64,000 nucleotides of DNA from CAZUCE01 sp964619265. Lineage in GTDB: Bacteria > Planctomycetota > UBA1135 > GCA-002686595. Of this stretch, positions 32,977-41,799 are shown one piece after another. Under the pieces are notes generated by a model, which worked only from the letters and a program-made list of their open reading frames with translations, did no database searches and was not told where the DNA came from. Numbering within the stretch: position 1 is the first letter of the stretch; each line of letters begins with the position of its first letter. The stretch spans positions 30,294-94,293 of the forward strand of contig CAZUCE010000016.1 in the NCBI GenBank assembly GCA_964619265.1, in the 5' to 3' direction. The translations under genes and the position numbers were made by a program.

Positions 32977-34370
32977 GTCTTCTGTTCAACTTGGTTTGGC
33001 TGGGAGCCACCAGCCTTGCCGCACAAGCGGAGACCGGCGAACGGGACCGGCCGAACATTTTGATCGTCGTAGCCGACGATCTGGGGTTTGGCGATCTGGC
33101 CTGCATGGGCAATGAGCAGATCCACACGCCGAATCTCGACCGAATGGCCGAGCAAGGCACCCTGTTCACCTCGTTCTACGTAGCGTCGCCGACCTGTTCG
33201 CCGAGCCGAGCTTCGTTTCTTACGGGGCGTTTCCCGAGCGAGCTGGGCATCGTGAAACCTATCCAGCGGCCCAAGAAGCGCGAAGCAACGGAAGACGAGG
33301 CGGCCGCTCTACCGATCGAGGTTCCGAACGTCCCGCGCTTGATGGCGGGCGCTGGCTATCGGGTGGGCCACATCGGCAAGTGGCACCTGGGACCTTCGGG
33401 TGATCCGAATAGTCGCCCTGAGTTGTACGGATTCCAAACAGCGCGTATTCCCTTCGAAAAAGACGCGGAAACCGACGAGCGAGATTGGCAGTTGCGTTCG
33501 ACCGCTGGCATGGTCGACGCAGCTCTTGAGTTTGTCGACGAACAAGACGAACGTCCGTTCTACCTGCAAGTGTGGCTTCGCGATCCGCACGCACCGTTGC
33601 CGCTGCAGCCCGAAGGAATTGAGCGCTACGATCATTACAAGGCCGAATTCGGGGACCTGCATGGTCCTCCGGCGGTCTACATGGCGTGTGTGACCGAGAT
33701 CGACAATCAAATTGGGCGTTTGATGCGCGAGCTCAAATCGCGTGGCGAACTGTCCAAGACCCTGTTGATTTTTACCTCCGACAACGGGCCGGAAGTTCAA
33801 CGCATACCGAATGCCTCGACGTCGGCGGGCGGGAATCCTGGACCGTTCCGCGGAATGAAACGCAGTCTCTACGAAGGCGGCTTGCGGGTACCTCTGATCG
33901 CACGCTGGCCGGGCGTCGTTCCGGCTGGGATCGTGGATGAAGACAGCGTGCTATCGAGCGTCGATCTTTTGCCGACGTTCCTTTCGATGGCAGGAGGAGA
34001 ATTGCCCGAGGATTCCGCCGTGGACGGTCTCGACGCGAGCAGCGTGTTCTCCGGGGAGACCTGGGAGCGGGAGGCCCCGCTGTTCTATGAATTTCATTTC
34101 GAGCAGCTCGGACGTGAGATCGACAAGAGTCCAATGCTGGCCGTGCGCGACGGAGACTGGATGCTGCTCTGCAATCGTGGGGGGGCCGATCCGGAGCTCT
34201 ACAACGTGGTTGCGGACCCCGGGCAGCAGAACAACCGAGCGCTGGACGAGCCGGATCTCACGACTCGTCTGACCAGGGAGGTGCTGGCTTGGTTTCGGAC
34301 CCTCGGGATCCGGGACATGCCGGCCAAACCTCCCGGGGAGCGCTGGCAGATGCCGGGCCGGACTCGCTGA
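32973..34370 (+). CDS. Secreted arylsulfatase A-type sulfatase (Cys type)
   Basis: 465 aa, GTG start with a good Shine-Dalgarno, signal peptide (LLFNLVWLGATSLAAQA). Sulfatase family S1: metal site ILIVVADDLGFGDLACMGN near residue 29, formylglycine motif SPTCSPSRASFLTGR with Cys75 (C-x-P-S-R), GHIGKWHLG near 130 and FTSDNGPEVQ near 268. The Cys must be converted to formylglycine by a maturase that is not encoded in this window. Probably desulfates extracellular polysaccharides or other sulfate esters. Unlike the two Thr-type relatives at 9-14 kb it is a canonical sulfatase. Confidence 0.94.
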   Translation: MSLLFNLVWLGATSLAAQAETGERDRPNILIVVADDLGFGDLACMGNEQIHTPNLDRMAEQGTLFTSFYVASPTCSPSRASFLTGRFPSELGIVKPIQRPKKREATEDEAAALPIEVPNVPRLMAGAGYRVGHIGKWHLGPSGDPNSRPELYGFQTARIPFEKDAETDERDWQLRSTAGMVDAALEFVDEQDERPFYLQVWLRDPHAPLPLQPEGIERYDHYKAEFGDLHGPPAVYMACVTEIDNQIGRLMRELKSRGELSKTLLIFTSDNGPEVQRIPNASTSAGGNPGPFRGMKRSLYEGGLRVPLIARWPGVVPAGIVDEDSVLSSVDLLPTFLSMAGGELPEDSAVDGLDASSVFSGETWEREAPLFYEFHFEQLGREIDKSPMLAVRDGDWMLLCNRGGADPELYNVVADPGQQNNRALDEPDLTTRLTREVLAWFRTLGIRDMPAKPPGERWQMPGRTR

Positions 34371-34834
34371 GTCGGTTTTCTGTTCGGCGAAGAACGAGGT
34401 CGCAGCTGCGCCCGCGCCTCGGGCTGCCTGGCTTGGGTCCACACCAGAAGCCGGAGGAGGTGGTGGCTTGGACCGGCATCGCCGAGGGCGCGTTCTAAGT
34501 TGAGCGCGCTGTCCAGGGAATTGTCTTGGACCTGGAGCCGGAGGGGATCTTGCGTCGCCACCGACAGGGGCATTCCAGGCCCGAGCAACCCCCGTTGATC
34601 CGGGCTCCGGCGTTACCCGCTTTGAGTACCCGGGCAGGCCCGTGGATCGGCGCAGCTGATCTGGGGAAGTCGCCGGTGAACCGGCAGAAGGGGCGTCACG
34701 AACCGGCTGCGTGAACGAATCGAACCGGTCTGCCCCACGCTCCCGTTAGGCTCTGGGCCTCGATCGTCCCTCAGGGCATCTTCGTTCCTGTTCGCAACGT
34801 CTAAGCCGCCCCCAGTTGAAGGGGCGTTTGACCG
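34371..34834. other. Intergenic region between the sulfatase and the molybdoenzyme operon
   Basis: 464 bases without a supported gene. It should contain the promoter of the molybdoenzyme operon. AAGGGG (34819-34824) lies about ten bases before the Fe-S subunit ATG and may be its ribosome site. No T-rich hairpin or RNA gene seen. Confidence 0.55.
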
Positions 34835-35782
34835 ATGACGCAATCTTCCCCCCGCCCGGATCGGCGGACGTTCCTCCAGGGAGCGGCCGCCGCCGCGGGT
34901 TCTGCGCTGCCTGCGCAAGACTCGACCTCCAAGCCCAAGAACACCTCGACCAGCGCGCCGCCCGATCTGGCGCCGGATGAGGTCCGAGAGGATCTCTTCC
35001 TTCCCGAGGAAGCCTGGCGCGAGCGGATGACGCCCCCTGCGGACGGCAAGCGCTACGGCTGGATCGTCGACACTCGTCGCTGTTTCGGATGCCACGGGTG
35101 CGAGGTCGCCTGCAAAGCTGAGAACGACGTGCCGCTCGGCCAGTACATCCGGCAGACCATCTACCACGATCACGAAGTCGAAGGTCCCGGTGGCAACACG
35201 CAAAGTCCGGCTGTGGCGCGGATCATGGCGCCGATGGCCTGCCAGCACTGCGAAGACGCGCCGTGCATGAAGGCCTGTCCGTGTGGAGCGATGTTCAAGG
35301 GCTCCGGCGGATCCGTGCAGGTCGACTACGACCGCTGCTCGGGGCACGCGGCCTGCAAGGATGCCTGCCCCTACGGCGCCATTTACATCGACCCTGTCGC
35401 GAACCAAGCGGTCAAGTGCCACAACTGTACGCACCGGCTGGACGTTGGAATGGAACCTGCGTGTTCCTCGACGTGCCCGAGCGAGGCGCTGATTTTTGGA
35501 GACCTCAACGATCCTGAGTCGAAGATCTCCAAAATGACCAAGCAGTTGGAGTCGGAAGGCGCCCTCGAAACCCTGCGTGAGGAGAAAGGCACCAAGCCGC
35601 GGATGCGCTTTGCGACGAGCGAGCGTCATCGCATCGCTGACTGGGAGCCCAAGGTCCCTCGCGAAGGTCAGAGCTACGCGCCGGAGGCCTACGACGTCTA
35701 CGCGTGGGGCGAGCCGGGATTTGAAGAGCCGACGGACGGGGCCGCTGGTCAGGAGCCGATGGGCGAGGGGGAAAGCCGATGA
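34835..35782 (+). CDS. Tat-exported 4Fe-4S ferredoxin subunit of a molybdopterin oxidoreductase
   Basis: 315 aa, the NrfC/PsrB-type electron-transfer subunit. Tat signal: DRRTFLQGAAAAAGSALP. Four Cys clusters are visible: RCFGCHGCEVACKAEN (about residues 81-96), CQHCEDAPCMKACPCG (about 134-149), RCSGHAACKDACPYGAI (about 168-184) and KCHNCTHRL with CSSTCPSEALIFGDLND (about 196-228). They should carry four [4Fe-4S] centres linking the catalytic subunit to a partner. Its stop overlaps the start of the catalytic subunit. Confidence 0.93.
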   Translation: MTQSSPRPDRRTFLQGAAAAAGSALPAQDSTSKPKNTSTSAPPDLAPDEVREDLFLPEEAWRERMTPPADGKRYGWIVDTRRCFGCHGCEVACKAENDVPLGQYIRQTIYHDHEVEGPGGNTQSPAVARIMAPMACQHCEDAPCMKACPCGAMFKGSGGSVQVDYDRCSGHAACKDACPYGAIYIDPVANQAVKCHNCTHRLDVGMEPACSSTCPSEALIFGDLNDPESKISKMTKQLESEGALETLREEKGTKPRMRFATSERHRIADWEPKVPREGQSYAPEAYDVYAWGEPGFEEPTDGAAGQEPMGEGESR

Positions 35783-38586
35783 GTCGCGAAGCTCAAGGAT
35801 CGAATCCGTCCGACCAGGGAGTTCGCGGACGTCGCGACTTCCTGAAGCTCGGTGCGCTGCTCGCGGCGAGTTCCGCTGCGGCCTGCGCTGCGGGCCGCCA
35901 GGACGCTGGACCCGTTCGTGGCCGGGAGGCAACCCAAGCGGAGAGCGAGCGCGTTTGGCGCGAAGGAGTCGGCGCGCCCTATGAACGTGGCGACCTGCCG
36001 GCACCCGGAACCTGCGCCTTGCCCGGCCCGAATTCAAAAGGGCGCTTTCCGGATCCGGACAAGTACAAGGACACCGAGCAGGTGCCCGGCATGTGCCAGC
36101 TGTGCTCGACTGTGTGCGGCATCGTTGGCCACGTGAAGAACGGACGGATCCTCAAGATTGAGGGCAATCCGAACGACCCCAATTCGCGAGGCAAGCTATG
36201 CGCCCGCGGCCAGGCTGCGCTCAATCATCAATACCACCCGGAGCGCTTGCTGCATCCCATGCGCCGGGTTGGTGCCCGCGGAGAGGGACGCTGGCGCCGC
36301 ATCACCTGGGACGAAGCCTACGCCGAGCTGGCCGAGCGGCTGAACGACTGCCGCGCTTCCGATCCGACGCAATTCGCCTTTCACCAGGGCCGCAGTCGCT
36401 CCAAGGATGCTGTTTCCTCGTTCCTGAACGCCTTCGGGACCAAAACCCAGCTCAACCACCGCGGGCTGTGCAGCGCGGCACGCCGCGCGGCGAACCGCAC
36501 GTACATCTTCGAAAGCGACTGGGATCTCGGCAACTACGAGAACTCCAAGTACATCCTGAACTTTGGCTCGAACATGTTCGAGGCGCACCAGGGCCACGTG
36601 GCGGGTGCGCAGCGCATTCAGCGCGGCCGATTCGAAGGCGGCGCCAAGCTGGTGACGTTTGACGTGCGGATGTCCAACACGGCCGGGAACTCAGACGAGT
36701 TCTTCGTTCCGGTTCCGGGCAGCGACGGGGCTATCGCGCTCGGGATGGCGTACACGATCCTTGAGGAGAAGCTGTACGACGCTCAGTTCTTCGGCGAATG
36801 GGCCAACTGTTCGGTCGATGAATTACGAGAGGTGCTCGCGAGTTACACGCCTGAGTGGGCGGAAGCGCAGAGCACGGTTCCGGCCGCCGACATTCGGCGC
36901 ATCGCGCGGGAGTTTGCGGCGGCGGCGCCCGAGGCGACGACCATGTGCAACCGCGGCTCATCGGCGCACGTGAATGGCTATTTCAACGATCGCGCGATCG
37001 GCTTGCTGAATGTGCTGGTCGGCAGCATTGGAAAGCGCGGTGGCTGGTGTTGGATGTGGACTGGGGGCATGGACTCCAAGCGATTCCCGCTGCCTCCGCA
37101 GCCGCCCAAGACCAAGGCCAAGTCGCTGCTCGCGGATCCGCCGGAGTTCGTCTTGGCGAACACCTGGAAGACGATGCGCGTGGGCGAGATCGTCTACTGG
37201 TACCTCGCCCAAGAGCGCGCGAAGCTTCAGGTCTACATGACCTACAACCTGGATTCTCCGATGACCTGGCCGGAGATGGACGTGACGCGCAACGTCCTCC
37301 TGGACGAAGACAAGATCGGCTTCCATGTTTGCATCAACCCGTTCTTTAGCGAGACGGCGTCGTTTGCGGACATGGTTCTGCCGTGGACCACGTACATGGA
37401 GCGCTACGAGCTCGATGCGCGAGGAGCCTACGAGCTGAAGCCTTATGTTGGCCTACGCATGCCCATGACCGAAGCGTTGGGCGATGCCAAGGATCTGCGC
37501 GAGATCCTTCCCGAGCTTGCGCGACGCATGGGCGGTGACATGGCCGATCACTTCCCGGCTGATCTCGATCAGGACAAGTTCATGGAGATCTGGACCGAGA
37601 AGATCCCCTACGACTCGGCCCAGTACGACAGCGCCCTTGAAATGCTGCGCGATCAAGGCGCCTGGCAGGACCCCGAAGAGGAGCCCTACTTCGAGCCGTA
37701 CCTGAAGCCCTTGACCGAGGAGGAGCTTGCGGGCGCCGAACTCGACGAGGAAACCGGGATCTACACGAAGGACGGACTCGGCATCGGGATTCGCTATCGC
37801 GGAACCGCGGTCGTTGGGTTCAAAACACCCAGCCGCAAGCTGGAAGTTCGCTCAGAATTCGTGGAGCGCACGGCGCGCAACGAAGACACCAGCGACCTGA
37901 CCCAGTTGGCCAACTCGATCGGTAAGAACCGCAGCGCCCACCACAAGGGTCACGAGTACGAGGTTTCGGCCTGGCCGATTCACCAGCCAGTACCCGAACA
38001 CTCGGGGATGGACGAGGACGAGCTCGTGATGACTTCGTTCAAGTGGGCCGTTCACAACCACGGGCGCACGGCGAACCTCAAGTGGTGTTCGGAGATCGTG
38101 CACACCAACCCGGCTTGGTTGCACCCGGACACGGCCAAGCGGCTGGGCCTGAAGAACGGCGACTGGATCGAGCTTTCGGGCAAGCGCTCCCAGAGCGTGA
38201 ACGAGAGCATGCCAAGCTTGAATCTCGGCCAGGGCGTGATGGACGGACGTTTGCGGTTGCCGGTGGTTTTGACCAAGGGCATCCACCCGCGCGCCATTGC
38301 GATCTCCAACTCTCTCGGACATTTCGAGTACACCAACGTGGCGAAGGCCAAGCGTGAAGATCCGGTGGGCGGTGAGCAAGCCGGTATGGAAACCGGCGCA
38401 CTGCGCGATGCCGATTGGGAACGCAACATGTGGTGGGAGGATGAAGGGGAGAACAACCCGAAGAACTGGCGCCGAAACTCCGGCGGTGGCTGGGCTCAAA
38501 ACCGCATCCTTCCGATTGCACCTGACTTCATCTCGGGTCAGCAGGCCTTCAACGACACCGTGGTTCGAGTTCGCAAGCTCGGATGA
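35779..38586 (+). CDS. Tat-exported molybdopterin oxidoreductase catalytic subunit (PsrA/PhsA-like)
   Basis: 935 aa. Tat motif RRDFLKLGALLAASSAAAC; the Cys after AAA could make it a lipoprotein. The N-terminal [4Fe-4S] site is MCQLCSTVCGIVGHVKNG (about residues 104-121) completed by RGKLCARG. Mo-bisPGD domains follow: MCNRGSSAHVNGYFNDRAIG, TYNLDSPMTWPEMD and a C-terminal MopB-binding barrel (LHPDTAKRLGLKNGDWIEL). HRGLCSAARRAANR near residue 228 probably supplies the Mo ligand Cys230, as in polysulfide/thiosulfate reductases. Substrate cannot be told from sequence: sulfur compounds, arsenate or others. No NrfD/PsrC membrane subunit is adjacent. Confidence 0.92.
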   Translation: MSREAQGSNPSDQGVRGRRDFLKLGALLAASSAAACAAGRQDAGPVRGREATQAESERVWREGVGAPYERGDLPAPGTCALPGPNSKGRFPDPDKYKDTEQVPGMCQLCSTVCGIVGHVKNGRILKIEGNPNDPNSRGKLCARGQAALNHQYHPERLLHPMRRVGARGEGRWRRITWDEAYAELAERLNDCRASDPTQFAFHQGRSRSKDAVSSFLNAFGTKTQLNHRGLCSAARRAANRTYIFESDWDLGNYENSKYILNFGSNMFEAHQGHVAGAQRIQRGRFEGGAKLVTFDVRMSNTAGNSDEFFVPVPGSDGAIALGMAYTILEEKLYDAQFFGEWANCSVDELREVLASYTPEWAEAQSTVPAADIRRIAREFAAAAPEATTMCNRGSSAHVNGYFNDRAIGLLNVLVGSIGKRGGWCWMWTGGMDSKRFPLPPQPPKTKAKSLLADPPEFVLANTWKTMRVGEIVYWYLAQERAKLQVYMTYNLDSPMTWPEMDVTRNVLLDEDKIGFHVCINPFFSETASFADMVLPWTTYMERYELDARGAYELKPYVGLRMPMTEALGDAKDLREILPELARRMGGDMADHFPADLDQDKFMEIWTEKIPYDSAQYDSALEMLRDQGAWQDPEEEPYFEPYLKPLTEEELAGAELDEETGIYTKDGLGIGIRYRGTAVVGFKTPSRKLEVRSEFVERTARNEDTSDLTQLANSIGKNRSAHHKGHEYEVSAWPIHQPVPEHSGMDEDELVMTSFKWAVHNHGRTANLKWCSEIVHTNPAWLHPDTAKRLGLKNGDWIELSGKRSQSVNESMPSLNLGQGVMDGRLRLPVVLTKGIHPRAIAISNSLGHFEYTNVAKAKREDPVGGEQAGMETGALRDADWERNMWWEDEGENNPKNWRRNSGGGWAQNRILPIAPDFISGQQAFNDTVVRVRKLG

Positions 38587-39152
38587 GCAGCACCGAGCAC
38601 GGTCAACTGGCTCAAGTCGCCGAGCTGCTCGGCGAGCTTCTGCTGTACGAAGTGGACCAAGCCCAGGCGCAACGTCTGGCCGAGCCGGAGCTGCGCGACG
38701 GGCTCGGAGCGCTCGGGCTTCGGCTGCCCGAGGGGCTTGCCGAAGACGCTGCGGCCCGCGATGAGCTGGCGGCGGACTACTGCCGAGCGATGTTGCAGCC
38801 CGAAGACGGGAGCGGCCCGCTGGTGCAGTCCCTGCACGAAGAGGGCTCCTACGAGGGGCGCGCGGTCGCCGCGATCCGGCAGTTCGCGGGTGGGCTGGGA
38901 ATGGAGTTCGACCGGGAGTCAGCGCGCCACGTGCCGCCGGATCATCTGGGCTGCGAGCTGCTGCTTTGGGTGCGGCTCCAGGGGCGCGACGAGGCGTTAG
39001 CAAGAGACTTCGCCCGTGCCCACTTGGCGTGGGCCCGGCGGCCCCTGCGCACCCGGGCGAACGGCCCGGGGTTCTACGGCGACCTGGCCAAGGTCACCGC
39101 GGAGTTCCTAGAGCTCCTGATCCAAGACCCGAATCCTCCCGTAGATCGGTGA
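38583..39152 (+). CDS. TorD/DmsD-family molybdoenzyme chaperone
   Basis: 189 aa all-helical protein, overlapping the catalytic subunit stop by four bases. It has the family's late block RTRANGPGFYGDLAKVTAEF and an internal DHLGCELLLWVRLQ. Members bind the Tat signal of their molybdoenzyme and help cofactor insertion, so the client is the preceding gene. Its last codons (Val-Asp-Arg-stop) lie inside the left arm of the palindromic element, so the insertion may have changed its C-terminus. Confidence 0.87.
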   Translation: MSSTEHGQLAQVAELLGELLLYEVDQAQAQRLAEPELRDGLGALGLRLPEGLAEDAAARDELAADYCRAMLQPEDGSGPLVQSLHEEGSYEGRAVAAIRQFAGGLGMEFDRESARHVPPDHLGCELLLWVRLQGRDEALARDFARAHLAWARRPLRTRANGPGFYGDLAKVTAEFLELLIQDPNPPVDR

Positions 39153-39283
39153 TCCCGTGCCGGTGATCCCGTGCCGGTGATACCGTGCCGGTGATACCGT
39201 GCCAGGGTCAGATGCACCGGTGTAGCTGCTGCTGCAGCTACACCGGTGCATCTGACCCTGGCACGGTATCACCGATCTACGGG
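39138..39283. repeat. Palindromic element with tandem 14-bp units and a 39-bp perfect hairpin
   Basis: Outer arms CCCGTAGATCGGTGAT (39138-39153) and its reverse complement (39268-39283) enclose the element. On the left are four 14-base units, GTGATCCCGTGCCG twice, GTGATACCGTGCCG, GTGATACCGTGCCA (39149-39204). The fourth begins a perfect 39-base inverted repeat: 39191-39229 and 39234-39272 with loop TGCT. The torD stop codon (39150-39152) is in the left arm and the next gene starts five bases after the right arm. It resembles a REP/BIME-like or non-autonomous mobile palindrome. Confidence 0.9.
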
Positions 39284-39288
39284 ACTTC

Positions 39289-39753
39289 ATGATTCACCTC
39301 GAACTCGAGCCCGGCGAAGCGTTCGACGTCGGGGATGAGCCTCTGGCTCTCGTCCCCGTCGGCGGCGACGGTCGTCTGCTCGTCGAGTTCTTCGGGGGCC
39401 ACACCCGCCGCTTCGCGACCTTCGAGGAAGGCACCGTTCAGCAAGCACGGCTGATCGCCGAAGGTGGAACCGTCTCGATCGCCGCCGTCTCAGGTCCGAA
39501 TACGGAAGTTCGCTGCCTCCGCTTGGGTTCGCGCCGAATCGTTGGCGAGGGAGGTTCCGGGGCAGAGCTGTTTGTCTTTGCCGCAGCCGGAGAGCTGGTG
39601 CTGCGGATCAGCGGTGAGGACGACCCGATCGAGCTGACGAGGGGGGGATGGGTCGAGCAGGCAGCTGGGCCACGCGGTCACGACTGGGAGCTGCGAGGGT
39701 CGGGCCCCGGCACCATCGCTGCGGTGTTCGAGCGGCTCACGGACCAGACCTGA
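39289..39753 (+). CDS. Hypothetical beta-rich cytosolic protein
   Basis: 154 aa starting with ATG five bases after the palindromic element. The sequence alternates short strands and turns (MIHLELEPGEAFDVGDEPLA, LLVEFFGGHTRRFATFEEG, AELFVFAAAGELVLRISGED), compatible with a small beta-barrel or cupin-like fold, though no metal-binding His set is visible. No signal peptide. It stands between the molybdoenzyme operon and the chemosensory genes; function unknown. Confidence 0.75.
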   Translation: MIHLELEPGEAFDVGDEPLALVPVGGDGRLLVEFFGGHTRRFATFEEGTVQQARLIAEGGTVSIAAVSGPNTEVRCLRLGSRRIVGEGGSGAELFVFAAAGELVLRISGEDDPIELTRGGWVEQAAGPRGHDWELRGSGPGTIAAVFERLTDQT

Positions 39754-39840
39754 ACCTGCTCGGAGCCGGGGTCTAAAGGGCCAGGGGGGGGAAGACGAAG
39801 AACCGTCGTTCCCCGCGCTCCGAGCGGGGCCAGAATCCCT

Positions 39841-40617
39841 GTGGAAAACCCCGAAAGTCAACCCGCCCCCCTGCGCGTTCTCGCGCTGGACGACAGCCTC
39901 ACCATCCGCCGGCTGATCGGCCTTGTTGTGAAGGGGCCCGATTACGACCTGTCGGTGGCCGAAGACGGCCGCACAGGTCTTGAGATGCTGCGTCGGGACA
40001 CGCCGGACGTCCTGCTGCTCGACTACATGTTGCCCGATATGAAGGGCAGCGACCTGTGCGAGGCGCTCGCCTCGCACCTCGCGGCGCGCAACGTGACCGT
40101 CATCGTCATGTCGGGCAAGGGCGAGGACGTGGCTCAGCACTTTGAGTCCTTCGAAGTGGTCAAGGGTTACCTCCACAAGCCGTTCAAACCGGACGACCTG
40201 CGCGACCTGTTGGCCAGTTTGAAGCGTGGCGACGCTCCGGTGACCCCCAGCTCGAAGCAGGCTCCGGCGCCGGAATCTGGCTCCAACGAGCCAGAGGAAA
40301 CCGCGAGCGTTCCTTCCGCGGGCGCGCCCCGCCAGCGAACTCAAGAACCGCGGGCTGCGGTTCCCTTCGGTCGCGAAGAACTCGGACGCGCGGCTCAGGT
40401 GGCTTTCCGGACCTTCAAGCCAGCGCTGGAGCGGATCCCCGCCTGGAACGCGGAGCGAGGGGGCCGTCCCGCGGCCAGCTTCTTCGCGTCCAAGCTACTG
40501 ACCCCCTCGGCTGTGGCCGAGCTTCTCGAGGGGCTAGCTCCTTTGTTTGAGGCTCGCAACGCCCCCGAAGTTCCCAAGGACGATTCGTCCTCAAGCGAGG
40601 AGGCGAGCGCAGCATGA
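39841..40617 (+). CDS. Response regulator with unknown C-terminal domain (PilG-like position)
   Basis: 258 aa, GTG start. The receiver domain (about residues 12-128) has LALDDSLTIRRLIG (acidic pair), the phospho-Asp in VLLLDYMLPDMKG, VIVMSGKGED and YLHKPFKPDD with the conserved Lys. After a Pro/Glu/Ser-rich linker there is a helical C-terminal part of about 80 residues (FGREELGRAAQVAFRTFKPA, SKLLTPSAVAELLEGLAPLF) that I do not recognise. First gene of the chemosensory cluster; the stop overlaps the next ATG. Confidence 0.88.
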   Translation: MENPESQPAPLRVLALDDSLTIRRLIGLVVKGPDYDLSVAEDGRTGLEMLRRDTPDVLLLDYMLPDMKGSDLCEALASHLAARNVTVIVMSGKGEDVAQHFESFEVVKGYLHKPFKPDDLRDLLASLKRGDAPVTPSSKQAPAPESGSNEPEETASVPSAGAPRQRTQEPRAAVPFGREELGRAAQVAFRTFKPALERIPAWNAERGGRPAASFFASKLLTPSAVAELLEGLAPLFEARNAPEVPKDDSSSSEEASAA

Positions 40618-40976
40618 AACTCGTCCTTGTGGTTGACGACGTCCGCACCGATCGTGAGTTGATCGGCCGCATCGTGAGCTCCCTGGGCTACCAGGTGGCT
40701 TTCGCTGAAAACGGCCGGGAAGCCGTGGAGAAGGCCCAGGAGCTCAGCCCGGATCTGATCTTGATGGACGTGGTCATGCCCGTCCAGGACGGCTTCGCAG
40801 CCTGCCGCAAGATCAAGCGCCATCCGCAGACGAGCGACATTCCCGTGGTTCTTGTTTCGACCAAGCCGGGCAGCACCGACCAACTGTGGGGCAAGCGTCA
40901 AGGCGCCGAGGCCTACCTCGCCAAGCCCTTTGAACGCGAAGAGCTCACCGATCTCGTGCGGCGTTACGCCGCCTGA
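40614..40976 (+). CDS. Single-domain response regulator (PilH/CheY-like)
   Basis: 120 aa receiver only. VLVVDDVRTDRELIG, LILMDVVMPVQDGF with the phospho-Asp, VVLVSTKPGS and AYLAKPFEREE. GAGGAGG precedes the ATG, which overlaps the previous stop as ATGA. A lone receiver beside a second regulator, CheW, receptor and hybrid CheA fits the PilG/PilH pair of Pil-Chp systems, where the PilH-like protein often serves as phosphate sink or second output. Confidence 0.9.
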   Translation: MKLVLVVDDVRTDRELIGRIVSSLGYQVAFAENGREAVEKAQELSPDLILMDVVMPVQDGFAACRKIKRHPQTSDIPVVLVSTKPGSTDQLWGKRQGAEAYLAKPFEREELTDLVRRYAA

Positions 40977-40988
40977 TCCGATTCCGAA

Positions 40989-41687
40989 ATGAACGACACC
41001 GAAGAGCCGATCGAGCCCGAAGACTCCTTCACCTTTGAAGAGGACGGAGCAGATCTGCCGAGTGCCCACTCGGTAGCATTGCCCGTAGCTGCTGAGGATG
41101 TGGACTCATTTAGCCTCGACGCAGCGTTCGACGAGAGCCCCGAGGTCTACGGCGAAGCCCTGGCTGCCAAAATCGAATTTGCGCGCGCCCAGGAATTCCG
41201 CGAAAACGAGTTGCTGGTTGCCGAATCATCCCATCAGTCGGTTCTCGTCTTTCGACTTGGCAATCGACTGCTTGGAATCGACGTGCTCGAAATCACCGAG
41301 GTCTTCCAGGTGGAGTCGCTGATGCCGGTTCCGAACACTCCGAGAGGGTTGCTCGGCATCGCTAACCAGCGCGGAAACGTGCTGTGCGTGATCGACCTGG
41401 AAATGGTGCTTGAAGACGGGCAAGGCGTGATTCCACGCCGCCCAGAGAGCACGGCGGCCACCCTCGTCCTACGCGACACCAGCCTGCGGGTCGGCTTTCC
41501 GATCGATAGCGTGCTCGGCATCTCGCCGATTCGTGGAACCGGATATCTACCCAGTCGCGAACGAGAGGGGTTTCTCGGAACCTTGGAGCTCGACTCTCAG
41601 GAACCCAGCGTCGTTTGCGAGCTGATCGACTTCAAGTATCTGGAACGCGCCCTGCGCAACGTCTCCTTCACGGTTGGAGCAGCCTGA
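40989..41687 (+). CDS. CheW-domain adaptor (PilI-like)
   Basis: 232 aa. A 75-residue acidic N-terminal extension precedes the CheW domain (about residues 80-225): VLVFRLGNRLLGIDVLEITE, PNTPRGLLGIANQRGNVLCV and IDLEMVLEDG. It should couple the receptor to the CheA kinase by copying the CheA P5 domain contacts. The acidic extension is unusual compared with standard CheW (about 150-170 aa). Confidence 0.92.
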   Translation: MNDTEEPIEPEDSFTFEEDGADLPSAHSVALPVAAEDVDSFSLDAAFDESPEVYGEALAAKIEFARAQEFRENELLVAESSHQSVLVFRLGNRLLGIDVLEITEVFQVESLMPVPNTPRGLLGIANQRGNVLCVIDLEMVLEDGQGVIPRRPESTAATLVLRDTSLRVGFPIDSVLGISPIRGTGYLPSREREGFLGTLELDSQEPSVVCELIDFKYLERALRNVSFTVGAA

Positions 41688-41799
41688 GCGATTTGCTCGT
41701 TCCAGCTGCGCACGTCTCTTTCTCTCCTATCAGCCAAGGCCTGGATCACCCAGCCGAGGCTCCGCTTCACGAACCTCCACCTCAACTGACTTTCCTGTC

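Noticed and set aside
34613..36037. Long leftward open frame opposite the molybdoenzyme Fe-S subunit
   Set aside because: Arg/Ala/Gly-rich shadow; the rightward frame has four Cys clusters and a Tat signal.
39149..39204. Tandem 14-base units as a possible CRISPR array
   Set aside because: Units are directly adjacent with no spacers and are part of a palindrome; no cas genes.
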